This document shows, in pieces, positions 54,934 through 64,000 of a DNA stretch of 64,000 nt (its first letter is position 1; the number at the start of each line of letters is the position of its first letter). The stretch comes from Poa pratensis (Eukaryota; Streptophyta; Magnoliopsida; Poales; Poaceae), in contig CAMZMU010000027.1 in the NCBI GenBank assembly GCA_947311845.1, positions 27,080,271 to 27,144,270 of the forward strand. Direction: 5' to 3'. Under the pieces are notes generated by a model that was given only the letters and a program-made list of their open reading frames with translations, did no database searches and had not been told where the DNA came from. The position numbers and the translations under genes are program-made.

Positions 54934-57900
54934 TGTGAGGACCGGAATTGCACTTCCAGACCTCCTGTGTAATAATGCCAATCCCAAGATCATTGTTGAC
55001 AACACAGCGAAATGATACCATTGCAGAACGTTCAAAAGTACAATTACATAGTTTATAGTTTGAATAGCAATAGTAAAATGTCTTGTGACATTTATTACAA
55101 TCAGAAAGCTCAGCGGAAATATAAATGTGGAGTGACTCCATCTAGCCACAGGCAGTCGATGTAGTCCACGAGGCCTCACTCTTAAGCGTCCTTGTAGTAG
55201 TCGTAGTCTTCTCCTTCTTCGTAGTGCTCTGAATAATCAACAAAAGCAATGCAATGAGTACAGAATAATGTACTCAGCGTGCCCCCTCGTGCAAGACCTA
55301 ATATAGCTACATGTGGCTTCAAAGGAAGGTTGTATGGTTCTTTTGCATAAAAGCCAATTTTATTTGTAAAACCATAATAGTTTTGATAAAAACGATTTTA
55401 GATGAAAACTGATATTTGTATCTAGTGTAATGTTTCTCATCATTGTGAGTGTGCTCGACACCTCACGTTCTCCAGAAGATTTCAGAATCGGGGTAGAGGG
55501 AAGTAGCAAAACAGGGTTCATGTATGTAAAGAAAGATTCATGTGTCGTCCATGACCGTGGACACGGCTATTCGAATAGTTTTACACTCGGCAGAGGTTGT
55601 ACACTTTCACCACATGACACAATCCCGTCTTGTTGCCCACCAGTGGCCACTGATTTAGTACTCACCATTTGAGTACTGGCGGAGCGGGACTGTGACGAGG
55701 TCTTTTGGCTAGATCCCCCAAAGATGTGACATGCCCATCGAGTCTGGCGCCGGAACTGAGAGTATGTCCCCAAACCGGTCCTCCCATCTGTGCCGAAGGC
55801 CAGGTTCTCCCGTAGGCAGACACCTCATTTGCGGTACAGCGACATCGACACATAAGGCTGACTAGCTAACTTGACCAAGCCAGTGCCCATATAGCATGTG
55901 GTTGTACGGTGGTCATAATCTTCAAATCCAAGACTTATTAGGGCCCTTATGCGGCACGGACCACGGATTGCCTCCTTCAGCTTGTGAAGGGCAGCCAATC
56001 GCTCCTTCATTGTTGATCTAGCAGTCGTCCGCGCCAGTTTTAGATGGTAAATTTCACCCAGAGTAGAAGATAGAGTAGAGAGGAAGCAACAATGGCTCAT
56101 CGGCCAAGCTCAACGAGCTCATCAAGGTCGGAAAGAAGTTTGTGACCCAAGGGTCAACCAATTCCTCCAAAGAGGCAAGATAGGGATATCCTACTAAGTA
56201 TTGAGCATGTCTAAGCATTTCTACTCTACGAGATTACTATATAATTTCTACTCAGGGTATAAAGGTATAAGGCGACAAGCGGATCAGGCTGGTGTGTCAA
56301 CCGACATGCCAGTAAATTTAAAATAGCATGCATATTTGTAAAACAAGAAATAATGCCCCTTTTAAAAACATAGGATAAGACATGAGAGGGGGGCATGCCT
56401 TCGTTGATGAATCATCTTCTTCTTCAGTAAGCTGATTATATCCACATTCTTCAATAAGATGATTGTATCGATGTTCTTCAGTAAGCTGGTCATGTCCACG
56501 TCCAACCACGTCACTCCCTATTCGTCGTAATGATAGCAAATGGCAACAAATAAATACCAATGCAACAATTACAAAATCCAAATGAAATACAAATGAGAAT
56601 GAAAGGAGTAGTAGTTGAAGAAGTAGATAGGACAACTTGATAGAATTGTGAAAGTGAGTTGTGACAACTCGGATATGAATCAAATAGCATGGTAGGATCA
56701 GGCCCGTCGAAGGGCCAGTGCGAACTGGGCGACCGCACAGGGCCCCCAAATTCCAGGGCCCCCAGTTCCCAGCGCAGCCCAAGCCCGTAGCACCGAGTCT
56801 CTCTATTTTTCAGCCATTTTTTAGCGAATTCCAACTGAAAAGGCTGGGCCTTGTCCGACTCTCCAACTCACCTGGCCCAATAACAAGCCAAGACAGATTT
56901 CTGTTAACGAATAGGTACCGTAATCACCTGTACATCTCCCGAATCCCGATCTAGTCCGATCGCTCGGCTAAAAATACGAAAACACCGACGCCCGACGGCA
57001 GCGCTCCATGCGCTCCTCTCCCTAACTCTGATTTGGTCTCTTGGCTCTTACATCCTGCCGCAGTTCGAAATTGATTTATGGATTGAAGTTTTGCCCCGAC
57101 GCCCTAACTACAGATCCGGATACCGATCAAGGTTTGGTCAATTGGTCTTTTTGACTTCTGCTATTATTTGATCTAGTTATCTTGATAAGCCTAAAATCCA
57201 TGCATGTAGTGTTTGAGTATAATGGATTGGCGACAATACCAATTGAAAATGACAGCCTATAGAAATTAAACACGAGAAATATTTGAACAATTCATCTCAT
57301 AAATCACAAGATGGATGATACTTTTCAGTAGAATATAAGGTTACTTTGTGGATTTATTGGTACTTTTAGTAGAATTAATATTCGCTATATTTCTATACAT
57401 TGTAGAAAATAATATATCCAAGTTATAAATAAAGTGAAATTCCATTTTAGTTATTATTTTTATGTAAATTGTACAAAATTTAGGGCCCCATTTTGCATTT
57501 CGCACAGGGCCCTGAATTTCTGGAGACGGCCCTGGGTAGGATGGATTACCAGAATGGAATATGATGATAGAATATGGATATACCTTACTATGTCTAACGG
57601 TCGACAACCCTGATATAGGATTATAACTTAGTTGGTCATACCCGTGTACCCATAAACTCAAATAGCATAATTTAGCCATACTAGCTAACTAGTAAATGTA
57701 CAAACAAGACCTAGCGATGAACGACATCATACTAGTTTGTAATCATCAAACAACACTTAGCATAGTACTAGTGCTATAAACAATAGCTAGGATTATCTAG
57801 CATGCTAACATACATGAAGACCAAGCATTATATGACATGTGATACCAGCATAACAATAAGTCAAACATATATGTAAGTAACACAAAGTAGCAACCAATGG

Positions 57901-60285
57901 AACATGACATGACATGAGGTCCTATGACTATTCATACATGCAAACATTAACATATGTACTAGTACGAAGATATGTTATAATAACTGATAGAACTAAACAT
58001 CATATGAAACATATGGGACACAAGATTATATAAGTGACATATATTAAACACGGATAATAAACTATACAAACAACGCATGCACTTGCAATATAACGATAAG
58101 GTACGTGTCTAGAGCATGAATATAACAACAAGTATATACATGACCAATGAGCATGCCATATGAATCAAGAATGTCATATACTTGTAAAATACTAATTAGC
58201 TTATCACACAACAGTATTGAACAAGTAACATAGTATTAAGCAAACTCATTGCTAAACATGCATAAAGATGACAAACTAATAGTAAGTAATCATGCATGCA
58301 TGGATCACACATCACACAATCTATTACTACAAGACATCATTGTAATCATGCTAGTGATGATTACAAAGTAGCACACGCAGTTCTAATATTTAAATACAAT
58401 CAACCAACTAAACAAGTCACTGAATCATATATGGGAAATTACATAAAACTCCTACATATGCGATCTACTAATAAAAATAAATCACGAACAAAACCAAAGC
58501 ACCCAATTCAATTACCATTTGAATTTACCCGTAGTTTAAATATATAAAATCCTAACTTAAATTGTACCGAATGGATTCAGAATCCAACTCCGCCAAACGG
58601 TTTCTATGGTCACCTAGATAGTTTCATATGCTTAAGTCGAAGTCTAAAGATGAACATAACATGATGCTACCAGGCGATGTTGATTTTAGACGAGTTGGTA
58701 GCAATGGTGTTTTATCTACGGTGATCAGATAGTCGATCCGTTTCTCCACTGGACTCTTGTAGGTGATTAGCACGAAGTGACGCGAAAGGATCTGACGAGA
58801 TTGTGGTCAAACTTGCAGATGGCATAACCATGATGATGTCGGATGACATGGTTAAGAGTTGACGCGGCCAACGAATTTTGTGGGTTGCGAATAGTTGTCT
58901 AGCATGTAGGTTTGGATGATATGAGAAAACGGTGAAAAGGGATTGATCTGATTCTCACCGTAGCGACGAATTCGTCCGACGAAGTTGATGAACAAAGAAG
59001 ATGTGGTCACGGAATTTGTCCGGTGCGATAAACAATTCCAGCTTGTGGTCGCCTGAATCGATCCTCCTCCTCCGCGCAGTTCTTGTGGCGCAACCGTTAG
59101 TCCCGGTGTCGCCGGAGTCCGGCTTGTGGTGTCCGATCGCTGGAAACGTGAGCGGCGTCGTAGACGGTCTGACCGGAGCTTCGCGAGATTGTGTCGTGGG
59201 GGCGAACCAGGGCTTGTGCTGGCGGCTCGAGATGGAAAAGACGATCAAGGAGAGCTCGACTTGGTGCTCTCTATGGGCAGGGGCGCCGAGGCGGCAGAGC
59301 GATGCTTGACTTACTGGCGTTTCTCGCATGGGTGTGTGCAGCGTGCATGAAGAGGAAGCTGTGCGAGAATGGACTGGACAGTGAATGTCGGCATAAAGAG
59401 GTTTTGATGCGGCACTTTTAAGTGCTACTGGCGTTTCTTGCCGGAGGCAGTTTCCTGTAGGAGCTGCCGTTTCTGGCTGGATGCCTACGTGTGTGCTTGC
59501 AGGGAGATCAAGAGGAAACGGCGCCAGGCTTCCTCTCGCTGAGCTGGGACTGTGTTCGGTACGTGCGTGCGAGAACGAGCATAGCTGGCTAGCTGAGTTT
59601 GGCTCGGCTGCATGCTCTGGAATTTGGTTTGATCGATCGGAAATAGAAGGAAGAACGAGGCAACGAACCATCGGGGTGCTAGTGCATTGGCACGAAAAAG
59701 GAACTGAAGAAAGATACGAAGAAAGGAACGATCGGTGCATGCTGTACTACTTACGTACAGTGCAATCAGCCAGAGCATGGCGTACATGTGGTATGTGTCC
59801 AATGGGATTTAAGAGAGTGAAGGATACGAGGAAATAGAAAGGAAGAAAAGAATCAGTCGATGATCTACTAGTTCGGTATACTGGCCTGTATGTGCATGGC
59901 TACAGCCTGCATGTACATACGTGTGATTATCTGAAGGACCAAATCCAATTAGGATTTTAGAGGGAATAAAATAAGAGATAAAAGAAATAGATTTCCCTTT
60001 AAGGGAAATTCACAAAATGATATAAAGTTCTGAAACATACCAAATGAATTTATGAAAATGAAATCAACTTCAAAAGAGGATATTTTAATATCTAGAAACC
60101 AAGAAAAAATATGATCCAACTTGAAGGACAAATAAGAAAAAGATTATACAAGCTGATCTTAATTCATTTTATAGCTTCATGGTTATAAAAAGTCAAGTTA
60201 AGTTTTAATTAATTAAACGAAATTTTCTAGTCCTCATTTTTAGATATTTTTTTTTTTTGAAAACTACAAAAATCGGTCCGTTACA
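54934..60285 (-). mobile_element. Large solo LTR, LARD (Sukkula)-like
   Basis: The insert begins TGTGAGGACCG and ends CGGTCCGTTACA, flanked by the 5-bp duplication AACGT (54929-54933, 60286-60290). TG/CA ends and a 5-bp TSD indicate LTR-type integration, yet no internal LTR pair or coding region is present. Without the hAT insertion (836 bp plus 8) it is about 4.5 kb, the LTR size known for Triticeae LARD elements. Orientation is a guess from the TGTAACGGACC terminus. ORFs in it (e.g. 58955-59740) are Ser/Pro-rich and not credible. Confidence 0.65.
56699..57534. mobile_element. Non-autonomous hAT element (836 bp)
   Basis: Perfect 8-bp duplication GGTAGGAT (56691-56698, 57535-57542). Ends CAGGCCCGTC... 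and ...GACGGCCCTG, with GGGCCC-rich subterminal repeats (CGCACAGGGCCC on both sides). Interior has no transposase. Inserted into the large solo LTR. Confidence 0.92.
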
Positions 60286-60378
60286 AACGTGGAGCCGACC
60301 TACGCGTTCTCTGAATTTCATTTCGAGGTGCTCGGCTCCACGTAACGTGGCGCCGACCCTTTAAGTCATTAGACAAAC

Positions 60379-60936
60379 ATGATCGATCCCCAAATGCCTA
60401 GCTCTACCCGTCACACACCCGCACCCACCCGTCCCCGCCCCGACGCCGCTGTTGTCCCCGCCGCCGCGCCCCACCACCTGCCTCACCTCTGGTCGGCCCC
60501 GCACGCAGCCACGCTTCGGCCGCTGCCTCCAGTGTCGTGGATCATCCAGTGCGGTTGCGGTGTGGAGTGCTGCTTCACAGCAGATGATGAGAAGATAAAA
60601 AATGGTGGCTATGGTAGAAGTTGGGGATTAGTCTGCGGCCAAACGACGGGTCCTGTGCCATATTTTGTAAGTGTTCGTTCGCTTCATATATTTACTAAGT
60701 AATGACGGATGATACTAAGTTTGCTACTGTCCTACACTAAGGGGCTCGTTGCAGAAAGAATTAATTTTTCGAATCCCAAAGGCACTATGAAATGTATTGG
60801 TATGGAGAATCATATGTGGAAAAGAAAAGAGGCCAAAGAACTAGGAGAGAAGAGGAAGAAGGAGCATAGAGAGTGCTACCAAAAAGAATATGAAGCATGG
60901 TGTGCTAATAAGATGGCCAACCAAGGAAACCGTTAA
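60379..60936 (+). CDS. Small zinc-finger-like gene inside the MULE (tentative)
   Basis: The open frame 60379-60666 encodes a Pro/Ala/His-rich leader followed by QCGCGVECC...GGYGRSWGLVC, reminiscent of GRF-type zinc fingers (CxC...GR.(F/W)..C). It ends at a good splice donor, TTTT|GTAAGT (60667). A downstream frame to 60936 (Lys/Glu-rich, KRKEAKELGEKRKKEHREC) could be a second exon, but only a weak acceptor (60741) keeps the frame. Such fragments are common in Pack-MULEs and transposon-associated host genes. Function unknown; may be a captured fragment. Confidence 0.35.
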
Positions 60937-61619
60937 AACTTATAAGGAATATGGCCAACACAAATTTATTTACTAATAATCTAGATTTCATTCCAAAAAG
61001 AGCTCTTGTATCGTACCTTTAGAGAGGGTCCATGCTTTACATTGCCCGAGCATCATCGTTGTAATGTCTGCTTTTGTAACAAATAAGTGTAACTGGCATT
61101 TCTCCACGAGGTTATCCTATTTATGCAATAACAAAAATATGGGGGACTATAATATATTCTACAATCATCCACATACATTTATAATGATTCTAATACTTAA
61201 ACTATGCACACCCAAAGCCCCACATACCAAATTAGCTCCCATGTAAACAAAGCTCCACATTAAACAATGGAACTAGTGTCTATTCTAAAATTTAGTCACC
61301 ATTGTTCCCAACATATCTATTCTAAAGTATTTACATGTTCCCAACAAAAGAACTACCAACTACAAACGTTTTCACAAATACATCTACTAATTGAATAAAA
61401 GAATACACCATGATTTTAGCTTCTACAAATTCGGACCAAAATTACATGGAATTTCGTAATAAATTGGATGGAAAGAAAGAGATTTGAGAGATAATACCTC
61501 CAATAAGAGTTGCCATGGTCTAAATTGAAGGAATCCACGAGTTTTGACGGCGGTGGGGGGGGGAGCAATAGAGTGGGTGGGAGGGAGCACAGAACGACTA
61601 GGGTTATATATGCTAGGTC

Positions 61620-61865
61620 GGTGCCACATTACGTGGACCCGAACACCTCGAAATGGCTCCACGTTATTTGGAGCCGACCTTGCCACGTCGGATTTTGCCC
61701 GGTCCCAGCAACGAAGTTCGGCTCCAGGACATAATGGCGCCAACATACACAAGTTCGGCTCCATATAACGGGGCGCCGACCGATGGGTCAGATTTGGAAA
61801 TAGTTTCCAGGAGCGGCCAGTTCCGTGATTAGTTCGTGAAAACGGTCAGATTTGGCAAAAAATAC
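61620..61865. repeat. MULE right TIR
   Basis: Inverse match to 54725-54933 plus 60291-60360; ends AAAAAATAC next to the 9-bp duplication. Confidence 0.88.
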
Positions 61866-61874
61866 GGAGACTGG

Positions 61875-63520
61875 AGAAAGAGTGCGAGCTTGTGGGGTTT
61901 GTCTTCTTCCGCAAAGCCAAAGGAGTGAGACTGCCAAATTCTTGCCTTCTGGACGTTATTTTGAAATTTTCAAAAACACTAGTACTTCAAAGTTTCAAAC
62001 AAATCTGAAAATAATTCTAGATGTAGATATTGATGAACTCTAGCAGTTTGCAAAAAACAAAATTCGAAATATTTTTTATTTTAGGCCATGTAATAATGAA
62101 AAAATTCTAAATCTGAAGGGTTGAACAGTACAAATTTCGATTTTTTTTTTCAGATTTATCAAATATTTTTGTAGGCCGGAATGCAAAAAAATCGAGTTGA
62201 AAATTTTCAACACATTTGAATACGTCATTATCAACCTCTATGATTTATCTCGGGTGTTTTTGAAACTTCAAACTATTGATTTTATAAAAATTAAAAAGGG
62301 CCTACATGTAGGACGAGCTAAAAGAACATTTCGCGCTTTTTGTTTCTTTTTTCGGATGTTAAGTTCATCATGTAGACAGACGTTAATTTTCTCCTTCACG
62401 TTAACTGTATGGTTTGAGACAGTTTTCATCAGATAATATAGAAGAACAATGAAGTTGCCAGCCGACAATTTTCTACTATTACAGTAGTATCTGCTGTTGT
62501 ACATATTACTGTCCCAAGTTTGCATGCGGTCTGTCACATGATGCGGCCCAAATAGTGGTAATGTTGCTCGACGGGTCCCATAAAATATCCGACACTCCCA
62601 CCACGGGCTCGGTCCACAGCCGGCAGCATGTCGGAGAGAAGCGGCAACCGCCGCCCGTCAGATACCGACAGGTAGGCCTCCCATGTCAGCGACCAACACG
62701 GCTGGTCAACCAAATTCAATACCGAGCGATGAGACCAGACAACTTAATGGAAAATGCTTAGCTGTTACCCGGGCGGGGCAGCCACGCCTTCCTGACACAT
62801 TTTCACTAAATTTCATTGGCGTTAATGCACGCCCATTTACCTTCCCGGACGGTTTAATTTATATGCGTGTACCGTCATCTCTACTCTCCACACTCGCCAC
62901 AAGCTCCGTCTCCACCATGCATGTAGATCCACATCATGTCTACCAGCCACAGATGCAGTTTGGCCCGCACGAAAAGGAGGAACCCAGCCCGCGCGGCATC
63001 TGTCTCCCACCTCCACTTCTCCCGCTTAATTTCATCGACGCGTCTGATACTCAACAGGCTGGAGGCGCGCGAACACGTGTGCGACAACATTCCATTGTCG
63101 GCCAATTGCCTTCTCCCAGACAGTTGGGCGACCAACTTCGTCCATGTCCTGGTACTCCGTCGCTCACCGGCTAGGCGTGTATCATATCCATCAAAAAGAT
63201 TTTTAAGGCGGCCTCCACCTAGTTATTTTATTATTAGTTTTATTTAAGTTTATATATATATATGATGTTTGTGGTGTCCGCGAACTTTATGCTACATTTA
63301 AATTTAAATTATGTAAAGTCTGAATAAAATTTGGCCAAAATGCTTATGGTTTTATATTTAAATTATTTGAAAATATCTGATGGGCACTCAGCCCTAATAG
63401 GACAAAATGGGTACCGTCGATTTACTAAACACATTTGTCGAACCGTTTATTGGTAACACCGATGGACATGCTCTCAACAAGGAACAGCCTTCCAGTTGCT
63501 AGCACGATGGATGGCATGCA
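61875..63520. other. Unassigned flank, original upstream region of F-box copy A
   Basis: It joins 54716 once the MULE is removed, so it holds the ancestral promoter side of F-box A (the first 60 bp resemble the 5' region of copy B only weakly). A plus-strand ORF 62683-63174 has no recognised domain. A TA dinucleotide run lies at 63250-63260. Confidence 0.35.
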
Positions 63521-64000
63521 TGTTTGAATAAATCTCTCTAAACTTTCCGCCAAAAAAATAAGAACAAGAGGTGACTGATTCAACTCCTTAATCCTCATCT
63601 AGAAACCGACTCCGGCAATAGCGGAACAAAATCCCAGCCAAATGCTGGTCGTGGCTAAAGACTATTCGGCCGTTTACAAGTCTGCTTTTTTAGGGAAGTT
63701 ACAAGTCTGCTGGTAGGATTCAAATGAGGCTAAAAATCGTGAAACCTCAGAGTTTCTTGTCTCTAGCCTGCTGTCAGCCCACGACGCAGGTGTTGTTTGA
63801 ATGAAGCTCCCTAAACTTTCTACTCCCTCCGTTTCAAATTAGATGACTTTTATTTGTCCAAATATGCATGTATCTGTACATATAATATGGCTAGGTACAT
63901 CCAATTTTGGACAAATGGAAATCATCTAATTTGTAACAGAGAGAGTAGCAAACAAAAACATGGGTGACTTATTCAACCCCCCAGTCTTCATCTAGAAACT
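63521..64000. repeat. Direct duplication of ~85 bp, second copy split by a Stowaway
   Basis: 63521-63608 (TGTTTGAATAAATCTC...CATCTAGAAACC) recurs at 63794-64000, where a MITE interrupts it after CTAAACTTTC. The second copy runs off the window. Confidence 0.8.
63823..63945. mobile_element. Stowaway MITE (123 bp)
   Basis: TIRs CTCCCTCCGTTTCAAATTAG / complementary CTAATTTGTAACAGAGAGAG, TA duplication (63821-63822, 63946-63947). Confidence 0.9.

Larger units (their letters stand above)
54725..61865. mobile_element. Mutator-like element (MULE) with nested solo LTR
   Basis: Perfect 9-bp duplication GGAGACTGG (54716-54724, 61866-61874), the Mutator hallmark. Long TIRs begin GTATTTTTT and end AAAAAATAC and match for more than 200 bp (54725-54933, resuming at 60291; 61620-61865). 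Removing the inserted LTR and its duplication leaves about 1.78 kb. The left TIR was split by that insertion. It contains a small zinc-finger-like ORF but no MURA transposase, so it is non-autonomous and Pack-MULE-like. It lies in the 5' UTR or promoter of F-box copy A. Confidence 0.92.

Noticed and set aside
58955..59740. 261-codon minus-strand frame in the large solo LTR
   Set aside because: Ser/Pro/His-rich, no recognisable domain, overlapping frames on the other strand are equally long, and it lies within repeat sequence.
62683..63174. 163-codon plus-strand frame near the window end
   Set aside because: No recognised domain, overlapping frames of similar length, biased composition; left as unassigned flank.

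Overview
This is nuclear DNA from a large-genome grass, most likely a Pooideae/Triticeae relative of wheat or barley. The basis is the dense nesting of LTR retrotransposons, Stowaway and Tourist MITEs, hAT and Mutator-type elements, LARD-like non-coding LTR elements, and the GC-rich start of the resident genes. No prokaryotic, organellar or viral operon structure is seen. The species cannot be fixed from sequence alone.

Layout. 1-2587: the 3' end of a Ty3/gypsy element (Tat-type integrase end, 3' UTR, LTR) cut by the window start. 2588-10757: older sequence carrying an 0.95-kb hAT element, a Helitron-like 3' end, two retroposed insertions with 15-bp target duplications, a copia LTR remnant and a foldback element. 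10758-40936: one solo copia LTR (minus strand, TSD CTATG) split by a Ty3/gypsy element (12123-40178, TSD CCTTC). That gypsy element is itself split by a 5.0-kb non-coding LTR element (18508-23483, TSD GCTGG) and an 11.1-kb Sirevirus-like copia element (27190-38296, TSD CCTTC/CCTTA). Without its guests the gypsy element is about 12.0 kb. It carries a multi-exon gene on its antisense strand, which the copia insertion cut. 40937-43486: LINE remnant, MITEs and a duplicated promoter-like block. 43487-46284: a G-type lectin S-receptor-like kinase with a one-base frameshift. 46930-54655: two tandem paralogous F-box genes on the minus strand, one apparently intact (two exons predicted) and one broken. 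54725-61865: a Mutator-like element 60 bp upstream of the intact F-box start codon, holding a roughly 4.5-kb LARD-type solo LTR that holds a hAT element. 61866-64000: unassigned flank ending in a Stowaway.

How it works together. Only three host-type genes are supported: the receptor kinase (membrane signalling) and the two F-box copies (SCF ubiquitin-ligase adaptors). Everything else is transposon layering, with insertion order readable from target site duplications. The most interesting features are the intron-bearing antisense gene inside the gypsy element, the extra ORF and palindrome arrays of the copia elements, and the matching PBS/PPT signals of the coding gypsy and the non-coding element. 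All retrotransposon coding regions here contain stops, frameshifts or deletions, so none of these copies looks autonomous.
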